NCBI RefSeq assembly: GCF_010183535.1
Contig: NC_071329.1
Location: 4,402,001 to 4,466,000, forward strand
DNA: 64,000 nt
Source of the DNA: Caenorhabditis remanei
Lineage: Eukaryota > Nematoda > Chromadorea > Rhabditida > Rhabditidae
Reading direction: 5' to 3'
The position numbers and the translations under genes are program-made. The notes under the pieces are model-generated. The model worked only from the letters and a program-made list of their open reading frames with translations, made no database searches and was not told the DNA's origin. Positions 1 through 10,576 of the stretch are shown piece after piece. How positions within the stretch are numbered: position 1 is the first letter of the stretch; each line of letters begins with the position of its first letter.

Positions 1-1299
1 TTTTCACACTTTTTTCAAAACTTTCAAAAACCCAAAATCTTTCAAAATTTCAACAAATGTATCGCTTTTGAGACCAAGAAAGTACATTATTCGCATTCAA
101 AGAATTTTTGAAAACGACAAAATTTTTCTAAAAAAATGAAAAATTAAAGTGGCTCCATATTTATGTCCCGCAGTGTACTAACCCCCGTAGGTAGAGACCG
201 CAACATTTTTTTCAAACTCAATTTTCCATTAATATTTCCATCCTGGCCTGTTCTTCAGGTATATCGAAGTACATTCCCAAAATTTTTCCCGAAAATATTC
301 ACACTCTCCGAAGTTACAGGACCTTTTAGTCAGCCATGGTTTCTACTGAATTCTCTTGGAGAATTCTTTTGTTTTTTTGACCACGCAAAAATATTTTCCA
401 TTTTCACGTTCAGTCAGTCAAATTTTTGCAAAAATTGGGAAAGTCCGAACCAGAAACCCTTTGATTAAAAACCCAGCGTGTTACCCATTGAACTAAATGA
501 GCACAAATGTGACGCTGAAAATAGGAGAATATATTATTGACGTGATTTTTTTTAAATTCAAGAGAATTTTATGAAGGATTTTCAGCATATTTCGAGATAA
601 AACATCAAATATCTAAAGTTCTACAATACGGATTTTTTAATTTCTAAGTGGGTCTACATCGAAATTCTGCGTAGATTCTGATTCCGTCAAGAAACGATGC
701 GAGTCTGACTTGCATTAACCTGAATTGACGGAAAAACTACTTTTCTTTTTGAATCTGTTGTCTTCGGACACCGAAAAAACCACATTTTAAGAATCAACGG
801 CTTTCCAAATTTTGGCCCCAGGTACCTGAAGAGATTTCCGAAAACAATATGTCAGAAAATATATAGGTAATCACTGTAAATTTTTTGAAGTGATGCCTCG
901 AAGTTCAGCTGGCTCCCAAAAAAATTCTACAACACGAAAATTGAATTTTCTTTCAAAACCTATTAGAGTATGTCCAGAACTACTAGAAACAGTATAAAAA
1001 CCATGCGAGTCTGACCTACAACGATCTCAACGTGACATTTTTCTGAAAAAAGCGAAACGTTTTTTGAGTTTTCTGAGAAAATTAAACATTTGGGTGAAAC
1101 GAAAGTCTGTTCATTGAATTCTACGTACTCGATTACATAGGGGTAAAAAATTTTCATTCTGTTTTAGCGTACTGGGCTCTCAGGGCAGACCGTCAAACAT
1201 TCTGATAATCTCCCCATGACGTCCCAAGAGAAGAAAATGAAAAACTCCGCCCACGTTCATTGCGGTCCCTACCCGTAGGTCATTTATATGAAATTCCAG
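1..1299. other. AT-rich flank without a supported gene
   Basis: I see no exon with coherent splice borders here. Short open frames on both strands have low-complexity Phe/Lys/Asn composition typical of AT-rich Caenorhabditis intergenic DNA. The final part (about 1186-1299) is the most likely place for a missing 5' exon of the F-box gene that follows, but I could not find one. Confidence 0.5.
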
Positions 1300-1402
1300 A
1301 GCCACTCGCGACCCGTCCGTCTGTGACTTCCTCTACTTTGACTATTACAATGGTCTCACTGGACTCATTCATTATCTCAAGAAGCTTCTCAACCATCCAC
1401 AT
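1300..1402 (+). pseudogene. Displaced start of an FBA2 exon, fused in frame to the next exon
   Basis: After a good acceptor (TTCCAG ending at 1299) the frame reads ATRDPSVCDFLYFDYYNGL and continues TGLIHYLKKLLNHPHMF. This matches the beginning of exon 3 of the neighbouring paralog (5560 onward: NFLYFNFWNGLTGLTRYLM), including the acceptor and phase. At about 1410 it switches, without losing frame, into sequence that belongs to the end of the F-box region (exon 2 of the paralog). So one exon carries the beginning of the C-terminal domain placed before the N-terminal domain. The simplest reading is a deletion or unequal crossover that joined exon 3 of a lost upstream paralog to exon 2 of the present gene. 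The piece may be translated if an upstream exon exists, since the frame is open from 1292. Confidence 0.6.
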
Positions 1403-3152
1403 ATGTTCCGAATGAGATACGACCACAATCCAGTTCCTATGAATGCTGAATCGGTTGTGAGAAGTTCTGGATTGACTGCATCGGATATTGAAGTGAAATT
1501 TGGAGAGAACCGGGGAACTGAAGTGGCGATCAAGTTGGAGGAGAAGAAGTTTGTGTTCAAGATGACCAAGGCGGAGTTGAAGAGTCAAGAGGGAACGATT
1601 ATGTGAGTTTAAGATTCAATAAACGTATTGACTATAATAGAGCCGGAAAATGCTGTCCTTAAGAAGTTTAGGGGATGTGCTCCCAAACAAATTAGAACGC
1701 CCGTTTCAAAACCGGACACTAATCAGTGCCGTCTAGACAATAGTTAAATATCAAAGACACCAAACCAAAATTTGATGGTTTTTGAAGAATGGTCTTAAGT
1801 TGCTCGTCACACTTTGGCGATTTGCCGCACACTTTTTTGCACAACCGTTTCCTTACGTTTTTTTTCGAGAGGGGCCGAGACACGCCGCTTTTTGAAGAAG
1901 ATGTCATATTGAAGACGTAGCACGCCAGGCGGTCCGGATTAGGAGCGTCACTGCTTCGTGAAATGATGATGCTCTGATGACATTTAGAAGAAATACAGTA
2001 ATGATGGTTATTTATCTTCATTTTCGAAAAGAGTATATAAAACCTTTTAGTAGGAGCCTGATCCATTTCTGGAGCAATTGCTTCAAGTTTTTGTCATAAA
2101 CCAAAATCTCCCAAAAAAATTATCCATTGTAGTTGAGTCTTTCACTTTAGGCACAAAATGACTTGTCTAGCTTGCAAGTCAAAACGTTAGCCTGATCATG
2201 AGGTCATGAGAGAATATTGGGTTTACTGACTCCAGTGACCTTTTCCGTTATACCATACTGTAAAAACTGTAATAGAAGCTCATGCGCCTCTATCTTTCAA
2301 CCTTCAACTTGCTTCTAAGGCCTGAAAACCTCAAAAACCTACACTAACATTATAACCTGCTAAAATCATATATTTACTTATTCTAGGTCAACCATGGACC
2401 CGCTCATCTGCAACTTCCTCTATTCCGACAACAACTTCTGGACCGCGCTATCCGGTCTCACCCGTTTTCTCATGGACCGCCTCAATATCCCCCGCTTGTA
2501 CGGCATCCGATTCGACGACCCCAATCGCGACATTTGTGACCTCTCCAATCTTCCTGACGCCTTCAAAGCCACTCGAATGAATATTGGGAAGCCAACAGTC
2601 ACAAAAGAGGAGCTCGACTTTCTCAACTTCAAATTCGACCGGTTCGACGTGTTGTGCTTCCATACCGTACCACCGGAGGACTACAAAAAGTTTCCGTTTA
2701 GACATCAAAATGTTTGTGTGAACATTGACCTACCTCTGTCTTGGGTTCACTTGGCGGATATGGCATTCAAGGATTTAGATCTGTGGTGGTCCAATCTATC
2801 CGGGTCGGAGCTCAACAAGTTTATCAAGCACTGGCTTGCAAGTGACAAGCAAACTCCCATGGAATCCATCTATATCCATGACTTCAAGGGTGTAGAGGAC
2901 CTCTTCGAAGATCTCCCTGTCTACCCCTGGGATCCCAATAGCAGATCGAAAAACTTCAATTATTGCGATCGGATTGCTATCAATTGTGCGAAAGGATTTG
3001 ATCTACTGAGGGATGATGGAACACTGGCGACCATCGGGTATGGGAGTCTCTACTGTATATTTCTGGTCTGGAAGAGAAGATTCCCAGACACTTCTCAGCT
3101 GTCGAAACACATGACAATCTGTAATCCGACTGAAATGGGGATTTTTTTCTAG
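1403..3152 (+). CDS. F-box-associated (FBA2-type) protein, copy 1, 5' end rearranged
   Basis: Probable substrate-recognition subunit of an SCF ubiquitin ligase, from the large, fast-evolving nematode F-box/FBA2 family. Exons: 1403-1602 (first in-frame Met; the same frame is open back to 1292), then 2387-3152 after an intron with GTGAGT and TTCTAG borders. The phase-2 joint gives ATG, so the reading is continuous, 321 residues from Met-1403. Residues 20-65 contain the LTASDIEVKF segment shared with copy 2, which follows the F-box helix. The FBA2 part starts at CNFLYSDNNFW and contains LNIPRLYGIRFDD, the family's LNKFIKHWLAS block and a final LATIGYGSLYCIFLVW. The first half of the F-box is missing or lies on an unrecognised exon, so SKP1 binding is doubtful. 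FBA2 assignment is from motif memory; the paralogy with copy 2 is directly visible. Confidence 0.75.
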
Positions 3153-3388
3153 TCCCTGTAAGACTCGTATGGTACAGTAACCTATACTGTGGGTATTCAA
3201 AGATCAATTCTGAAATCTTGAGAAAAACTACACTAACCATAGCTTGAGTACCTACAGTACTACCAATTTTTATTGTATGGGGTACTGTACTTCATAGACC
3301 CACAACCATTGAAACCATGCTCGAGTCTTACAGAGACTTACTATAAGTTATATATTGTATCTATTCAATAATTTATCTGCCTGTCATT

Positions 3389-3394
3389 AATAAA
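3389..3394 (+). terminator. Poly(A) signal AATAAA of F-box copy 1
   Basis: Consensus AATAAA 237 bases after the stop codon at 3150-3152, before the repeat-rich spacer. It is the first perfect signal downstream of the gene. Confidence 0.5.
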
Positions 3395-3645
3395 GTTATA
3401 ATTAAAGCGATGTAATTTTTTGAGAAGACTTTGGGAAACCAGCAGACTTGCAGGTGGGTCGAGTCCTACCACGAAAGCTACAGTATCCCGTTGAAACTCA
3501 GTGACTCATCCTAACAGTTCAGGCTCCTTTAGGTATGCTAGCTTGATCAACATGCTCAATTTACATCAGAAACTTACATATGAACGCTGAACAATTATCA
3601 CAATTGCGCTCTAGCGAAATCTTCAAAACTCGGTAACTTGTTGGT

Positions 3646-4147
3646 ACCATACTTGTCACGGGCCGGGCCGGGCCGGGCCGGGCCGGGCCCGCTAAAAAAA
3701 TCTTCCGGCCCGGCCCGGCCCGGGCTGGCCCGGCCCGGCCCGTTCGGCCCGTCAAAATATTGAAAAAAAAATTTTTCGTCGTTTTCCCATTGTTTTTTCG
3801 TTTACTACTTCATGGCAAACATATTATTGATTAGAAATTATAAAAAGACAACAAGTGAAAACGGAAATTGTCAGAATAAGTTATTTTGTCACTATAAACT
3901 TTGAGCCTCTCAAAGTCTCTGTGATAATCAGCCGATGATCAGAATCAGGATCAAGAACTTGCTGGAGGCTTCTGAAAGTAGTCTTATCGAATCCCCCGAC
4001 CTCGATTTAGTATAAACCGAAGAAAATATTTAATTTCCAAGACTTTTAATTCTATTTTTCAAAAATAATTTTGTGCTGCGGGCCCTGCGGGCCGGCCCGG
4101 GCCCTGAAATTTTCAGCGGGCCCGGCCCGTGATTTGACAAGTATGGT
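3646..4147. mobile_element. GC-rich inverted-repeat mini-element (GGCCGGG type)
   Basis: The ends are inverted: ACCATACTTGTCA at 3646-3658 and TGACAAGTATGGT at 4135-4147. Directly inside both ends are tandem GGCCG/GGCCC runs (about 3660-3750 and 4080-4130), while the middle is ordinary AT-rich DNA. No open frame of interest. A related copy lies at 39423-39821 and a small fragment near 7557-7570. Non-autonomous element by structure; superfamily unknown. Confidence 0.7.
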
Positions 4148-4158
4148 TGGTACAGATA

Positions 4159-4618
4159 TACAGTACTGGCCATAAACAATGCGACAGTTGCAGTTTTTAG
4201 TTGAAAATGGTCAACTTTATAAGTGTGAGACGGCCTCCCAGATAGTTTCACAATATTGATTGTGTATGGAGTGTATAGATCATGAATAGAGCTTCATTTT
4301 TGTAGTTGACAACTTTTCTGTACGAACACATCCTAAGAAGTTATCAATCGTCAAAAAAATTTCTCTCAATTGTTGCCTTTTTTTCAGTGTTAAAAAAGGC
4401 ATTTTTGAGATGTATATACAGACTGTCTGTAACTTCTTAGGATGTGCTCGTACTAAAAATTGTCAACTACAAAAATGAATCTCAACTTGTGATCTATACG
4501 CTCCAAAAAACAATCGATATTGTGAGACCATCAGGAAGGGAGGCCGTGTCATACTCACAAAGTTTACCATTTACAACTAAAAACTGCAAGCGTCGCATTC
4601 TTTATAGACAGTACTGTA
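4159..4618. mobile_element. Palindromic mini-element (MITE), TACAGTACTGGCC ends
   Basis: Almost the whole element is an inverted repeat. The left end TACAGTACTGGCCATAAA is mirrored at the right end, and the arms share the block GTAGTTGACAACTTTT and its complement. The loop lies near 4370-4400. A second copy with the same ends and interior lies at 36019-36429. It sits just upstream of F-box copy 2 and may contain its promoter sequence by insertion. Confidence 0.75.
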
Positions 4619-4792
4619 TCATTTCTGAATCCTTTCTCTGTTTTTTTTATCAACAAATCCCCAATACCATCAACCATTCTAAAAACACCCACTCGTGTTG
4701 TATACTCACGTTATAAGTCCCCTTGGGCATCCATTCGGTAACTATGGAAACAATCGCCACTTCTTCTAATTTCACTTCTTCCGACTCTTCAC

Positions 4793-6310
4793 ATGCCATT
4801 TCTAATTCTCTCGGAGCAACTAGAAATGCCGTCTCTCCGATGTATCAAATCGATTTCTAAACAAGAAAAATGGAACGCCATTATTCGAGAAGATGACCTT
4901 TTTGAGATGTAAGACGTCTACTTAATGCCTTCAAACAACCAAGTTTTTAGAATCAAACTGGCTCATACCTCTGAAAAAATTGGAGCGTTGGTGAAGGAGG
5001 CTAAATTGACTGCAACCGATATCGAAGTCAAATTTGAAGCGGATGGAGACACTGTGGTGATAATAAGGTTCATGGGAAGAAAGTTTATGTTCAAGTTGGT
5101 CAAGACGGAGGATCGGAAGGAGATCGGGATGATAATGTAAGTTTTTTTCTCCATCTAGTAGGATTAGGCACCTAAACCCCTCGATTACGGTTAACTTCTA
5201 TGAAAATCGGTCCAGAGTTAGACCCAGCGTGAGTTAAGGTCACAGGAATAAGTTTTGCTGAAACTTCCAGAGAGTACTGAGAGCTCAAAGAAGTCACTGA
5301 CCCAAAACCCGCATTCTGCTCAACTCTGAAGTTGTAAAATATTATAACAAAAAGTACCTATTCTTAAGTGAAAAATGTTCTGAGCAATACACACCTAGAA
5401 AACAGCGGCAGTTCTTGATAGTACTGGAGAGGCTTAGCCCCATATGTTAACCATACAGATTCCTATTTGACCACAAGATGCAATTATCGTATTTATTGCC
5501 AAAACCTATGACACTTTTTGACTTTAATTTTCATTAAATCAATATGTCCTTTATTCCAGCAAAACTCACGCCCCTCTCACGTGCAACTTCCTCTACTTCA
5601 ACTTCTGGAATGGTCTCACCGGACTCACTCGTTACCTGATGAACCTTCTCAATATCCCCCGTTTGTACAGTATCCGCTTCAACGATGTCAACCGAGACAT
5701 TCGCTCCCTCATTGATCTACCAGACGCCTTCAAAGCCACTCGGTTCTACATTGAGAAAGCTACAGTAAAACCAGAGGAGTTGGATTTTGTCAATGAGAAT
5801 TTCAAGAGTATCCAGCTTATGTGCTTTGATGCATGGCCACCAGAGGGATACGAGTCATTCCCTTTGGAATATGACAACGTGGCGCTGAAAAGTGATTTCA
5901 AGTGGAACTTTGAACACATGGCGAATATGAAATTCAAGCATCTCACCATGTACAATGGAGAGGTGTCTGGAAAAGAGCTCAACAAATTAATCAAGCATTG
6001 GCTTTCCCTTGACGATGAACCAAGTCACCTGGAGTCCATCGCAATTTATAACTTCCACGGTCAAGAGAATCTCTTCGAAGGGTTATCTGTCTACCCATGG
6101 GATCAACACAGTCGAACAAAAGACTACAATCACCATAGTGGCTTTGATATCGATTGTTCTCAAGGCTTCGAACTACTCCGTGAAGACGATACACTGGCGA
6201 CTATTGGGTGTGGAGATCATTACTGTTTCTTCTTGGTTTGGAATGAGCGGATCCACAAGATTCCTAGAATGACACCGATGTACAAGGTCTGTGCGGACCG
6301 TATCAGATAG
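4793..6310 (+). CDS. F-box-associated (FBA2-type) protein, copy 2
   Basis: Complete three-exon gene of 350 residues, probable SCF substrate adaptor. Exons: 4793-4908, 4951-5136, 5560-6310. The introns are 42 and 423 bases with GTAAG..TTTTTAG and GTAAGT..TTCCAG borders, both phase 2, and the total length is an exact multiple of three. Residues 1-60 form a divergent F-box (LEMPSLRCIKSIS, then DLFEIIKLAHTSEKIGALVK). The segment LTATDIEVKF follows, then the C-terminal FBA2 domain from about residue 105 (CNFLYFNFWNGL, LNIPRLYSIRFND, LNKLIKHWLSLDD, LATIGCGDHYCFFLVW). The start ATG at 4793 is the only in-frame Met ahead of the F-box. Copy 1 upstream is clearly homologous through both domains, so this is a local tandem family. 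The natural substrate is unknown. Confidence 0.85.
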
Positions 6311-6446
6311 TTTTATACTATTTGGAGATCTGCAACTGACTATTTCGAAATTCGTTTCTCATAAACTTCCATTTTTCCGTATTCTAACAACTTCGATGCG
6401 TAATTTCATTAACATTTTCTGAATCCCAGAATTTTTGATTATTGAG

Positions 6447-6452
6447 AATAAA
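6447..6452 (+). terminator. Poly(A) signal AATAAA of F-box copy 2
   Basis: Perfect AATAAA 137 bases after the stop codon at 6308-6310. Confidence 0.6.
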
Positions 6453-6971
6453 GCATGGTTTATACATAGTTGTGAAATGAAACGTTGCAAAGTGTGGTGT
6501 TCTAATTTACACATTTTTTTGGCCTATCAGGAATATTGTGGTCTCCAACTCTTCCGGAACATTCTTCCTTGTTTTCATTTTCTCATTTTCATCAAATAAA
6601 CTTACACACCGCCCTTAATCCAGATACTTCCTCCATTTTGGCTTCTCGGTAACTATGGGGATAATCCCCTTCTAATTAAGCCGTTTCTCTCATTTTGACT
6701 CTTTTCTCTTCCGTTTATATTTCACTTTTCTCAAATTACTAATCTCTTCTCCTGTGCTTGCTTTTTGAAATGCTTTAAAAAGAATCAGAGGGATCGAATA
6801 ATTCAAGAATATGGAAGAAATGCAAAATCACTGCAAATGAGACTTGACTGAAAACTGGGAAATGAGTCACAAGTTAATGATAACCTTAGATATCCAAGTA
6901 GTGGTGATGGCCTAGAAAACCAATTGTGCAACAACTAGGCCATGTTCTCTACTATCACTTTATTACGGAGA
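6453..6971. other. Spacer with a possible decayed copy of the F-box 5' flank
   Basis: No exon seen. The block at about 6630-6720 (TCTCGGTAACTATGGGG, then a pyrimidine-rich run) resembles the DNA just upstream of F-box copy 2 at about 4725-4800 (TTCGGTAACTATGGAAAC, then a pyrimidine-rich run). It could be the flank of a deleted third copy. Confidence 0.35.
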
Positions 6972-6977
6972 TTTATT
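6972..6977 (-). terminator. Poly(A) signal of the 232-residue minus-strand gene
   Basis: TTTATT on the plus strand, i.e. AATAAA on the minus strand, 82 bases beyond the stop codon at 7059. Confidence 0.5.
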
Positions 6978-7058
6978 TATTTTGCACATTTTTTTCATAT
7001 AAATTTAACAATTTTTTTCCAATTTCAGAAAAAAAGTTAATCCAACTCAAAGTATTAT

Positions 7059-8836
7059 TCAAGCCCTTTGACGTGGCATACACCCGACAAGTCTCGCTGC
7101 TTTCACCATTCCATCTCTCATTCCAGCAAGTGTCGAGAGGGTTACGGTACTTGGCTTCTTTCCAATCACTCCCTTTGCACGCATCTCGAGACAAGACTCC
7201 AGGTCTTCGCATACTTCTTCGGAGAGCTCGTTGAGCACGCGACGCATTTCTTTCTGAAAATGGGAGGGAGTAAGGGACTCGGTGCTGGCCGAACTGTCTG
7301 TTTCTTTTGGAATTCTAAGCCTTTTTCAGTGTTGATAGACTGCGATAAATTTCAAAAGTAAGTATGTGTAATTGACCGGAGCTTTCTGCTTTTTAGACTG
7401 AAAAGTTACGTTTCTGGATTTTTTAGGGATTTTAAGTGTCATCATAAGTTTAAAAACGATATAGCGTAAAATAGAACCGCCCGGATTAGTCTGGTACGAA
7501 TAAGAACTGCTCCTGAATCAAAACCGATCAAAATAGAACACCCGTATCAGACTTGCAGCGGGCCGGGCCAATTTATTATTTTATCCCAATCAGCACGGCT
7601 TTCAGTACAAATATATGAAATTTAGAATTAAAATGTTTTTTTCGAAAATGTCGAAACTTTGGCTCCGGGACAATTCGCAACGAGACGTTTCGCAGCTTTG
7701 CATTCAACAGTCTCAATTTGCCCGGTTTTTCAGTGACAATTTGACTTTTTCAGATAATTAATTGTTTGAGAAGTCAACTATAATCTTTTTTATGGTTTTC
7801 ATAAAGGGGATTACAAAAAATTTTGTCCAAAAACCAAAAAAAAATTTTTTTTGAAAAAGTTTAAATTTGCTTTTTTTAATAGAACTAGCCGTAAAACCAA
7901 TCTTTAAAAGCTCAGAAAATGACAAAAATTGCAACTTCTATGAAAAAAAAACAAATTTAAACTTTTCAAAAAAAATTTTTTTTTTGGTTTTTTGCGAAAT
8001 ATCTCGCTGCGAAATGACTAGCTGCGAAATGTCTCGTTGCGGAATGTCCCGGAGCAGAAACTTTGACTATATTTATAAATATCGATAAAAACTCGAAGGT
8101 ACACAGGTCTGGCCCGTATCAGAACTGCTACATATCAGAACCGACTAAAAGGTTATTTCATGAAGACCATTAAATCTACATTTGACAGTTTTGATTTGTA
8201 CCAGTTCTGATTCAGGCGGTTCTACTATTATCCACTCACATGACACTTTGTGAAATGCAACAACCAATCAATCCTCTCATCACAAATCGTCGATCTATCC
8301 ACATTGAATCTCAATAATTTCTCCACATCGGCCATCTCGACATCCAAAAAATAAATGTAAACCCGAATCTTTGTCCTCAACTCTTTCAACAATTCATCCG
8401 CACCCTCATAGAGACGATTCGCATCGTTCGCAAAGTCCAACACCAAATCCACTATCAATGAAAGCTGTAAAATGTTTAATTATCTTGGAATAATTTCCGC
8501 GCTATTAGACAAACCTTTTTACACAAATCCGATTCCGTGTTTGCAATTTCTCTCCGTGTAATAATTCGTTCATGTGGTGTCGGGGTGTCCGTGGGTTTCT
8601 GGAGTGGCTGGATGACGTCATTACTTTGTGACCATTCATCGGCAATTAAAGTGTTGCATGAGTGACGGTCTTCCTCCTGGAATAGAAAATTGTGGCCTAG
8701 GTTTCTCTAGGCCACCTACCTGCGAATAATCCACGGATGGCAATGAGACTTCCGAGTGATGGTGAGAGACCAACGAGTTCTGGGATGGACTCTCAGCACG
8801 GTATAGAGTGGTCTTCTCGCCGAGTCTTCGGATCAT
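7059..8836 (-). CDS. Uncharacterised nematode protein, 232 residues, helical
   Basis: I do not recognise the family. Exons on the minus strand: 8720-8836, 8515-8676, 8240-8464, 7059-7253. All introns are phase 0 with GTAGGT/GTTTGT/GTGAGT donors and TTCCAG, TTACAG and TTTCAG acceptors, and each exon is a whole number of codons. The start ATG lies three bases after a TTCCAG acceptor (8840-8841), as expected for a spliced-leader addition site. Residues 1-93 are polar and probably disordered (QNSLVSHHHSEVSLPS). Residues 94-200 look helical, with acidic/leucine-rich segments such as LYEGADELLKELRTK and LNELSEEVCEDLESCLEM. There is no signal peptide or membrane segment. It lies 1.7 kb downstream of camt-1 on the same strand, too far for a typical nematode operon. 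Confidence 0.7.
7550..8062. repeat. Dispersed repeat in the last intron of the 232-residue gene
   Basis: Contains a short GCGGGCCGGGCC fragment (7557-7570) like the ends of the GC-rich mini-elements. It also carries an inverted pair built on GCAACGAGACGTTTCGCAGC (about 7677-7697) and GCTGCGAAATGTCTCGTTGC (about 8021-8041). The same words recur near 62946-62966. Confidence 0.5.
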
Positions 8837-8841
8837 TGTCT

Positions 8842-10354
8842 GGAATTATGGAATCATTGGAAATTACAAAAAAGAAGCTGTGAATGAGTAAATGGCGATT
8901 GAGGATGGACATTTTCATTGCGGGAGAGAAAGAGATATAAATCTAGCGGGAGAGAAGAGTGACCTTATTTTGGAAGTGACAAAACGAGCGGTTGTCTCTT
9001 TTTGTTTTTTATTTAGTGGGTCAGAGGGGCTAATCCCAGAATATCAAACTTTGAACGTTTATAATACCATGGATATGTACAAAGTTATATAGATAGAAAA
9101 GGAGCGGAAAGTGCCTAAAATTAAACTTTTTTTAAAGTTAGATTTTGTAAAAAGGTCCAAGTAGAAGAAGCAAAAGTCATGAAGAACCATTAATAATTTT
9201 TCTGGTTTTAGTCTAATTTTTGGCTTTTACAATGGAAACAAATGTATGCGATTTCTCAAATTTTCATGATTTTCGAAAATTTCACATAAAACTTATGAAA
9301 CGTGATTATTCATACTGACTGTTAATTAAATACAACGAAAACTCTACAAAAAAAAATGTCCCAAAGTTTCAGGTCAATCCGACCTGTTTGAAAAAAGTTA
9401 TGGCCGAAAAACTATTGCGGAAGGAGACACTGTAAATAATCATAAACTTTGATAATTAACCGTGAAATATCATATCAAGAACATTTTTTTTAAACAAATT
9501 TTTTTTAACACGAAGTTTAGAAATCGGGGCTTTTCAATTGAATGAGTGACACCTTTTTATAAAAAAGTTAAGTTCATTATTGGTTTTGAAATTACCCAGT
9601 TTCAAAATAACTCAATTTTTAAACAAGATTAAGACATTTTAAAAACATAATTTTGAAAAATATATCTTCCTAATTACGCGGATACAATAAGACTTCGAAA
9701 AATAAACAGTTTTAAAAAAAAACATTAGCCACATAATTTTTTTGCAGAGTTAGGAAAGTTAAAGTTCAGAAAACTGGAATTTATTTTGAGCTTTGGTGGA
9801 AGAGTATTTGAGCAGCCGTGGAGTCCTCTCGGACATTTCGGCTCAATTCCTCGTTTCCCCGTATTCAGTCCTCCTTTAAGGGAAAACTTAGCTGTGTTGC
9901 TTGAAATTTTATAAAATTCACAGGTTTTATTTTAGTTTTTCGGTTTTTTAAAGAAAAACTTACTATTAGCAAAATTTTTGTCATCTTCTATCATTAAACT
10001 CTACGCCCCTGTTGAAAAAATTGAAAAAAAAACCGAGACTAGATGAAACCTCAGTTAATTTTCTGAAGGGACGGACAATTCCAGAGTGCTACCAAAAATT
10101 TAATAAATGGGATTTGATAAAACGAATGAATATCATCCATATGATATGAAATAAAAAAGAAGAAAGCGCTGTCCTTTATCTCTCCATCTCCAGGAATGTC
10201 CATTCATAAAAATCTCGTTCCGCATGATTTTCCTTATCAATTTAGTCGTCGTCATTTCTTTTCTCTTTATCTTTTCCATCCATTTGAAAAATCCTGAATT
10301 CTGCTATTGTTAGCCAATTCCGTTGGAATAGATATATCTATTGATGAATGATTC
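8842..10354. other. Intergenic stretch between camt-1 and the 232-residue gene
   Basis: AT-rich, with no coherent exon on either strand. The first 150 bases on the minus strand would be the promoter or outron of the 232-residue gene, with a TTTATAT word at about 8934-8940. Nothing else stands out. Confidence 0.5.
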
Positions 10355-10360
10355 TTTATT
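10355..10360 (-). terminator. Candidate poly(A) signal of camt-1
   Basis: TTTATT on the plus strand (AATAAA on the minus strand), 217 bases beyond the camt-1 stop codon at 10577-10579. Confidence 0.4.
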
Positions 10361-10576
10361 TTTAGTCAGCACTGGGATTGATTGATTGGTAAAGGCAATA
10401 GTTGTCAGTTGGTACATACATACATTATAGAAATTCAAAATTCAAAAAAACTCATAAAACTATACAAAACAACTCGTAAATGTAGGTGGGGGTGTGGTGT
10501 CGGAATACAAAAGTTGATGGGGAACACCAAAAATATTATGCAAGTGTTCCACAACCGTAGGCGACGACAGGCGGTT

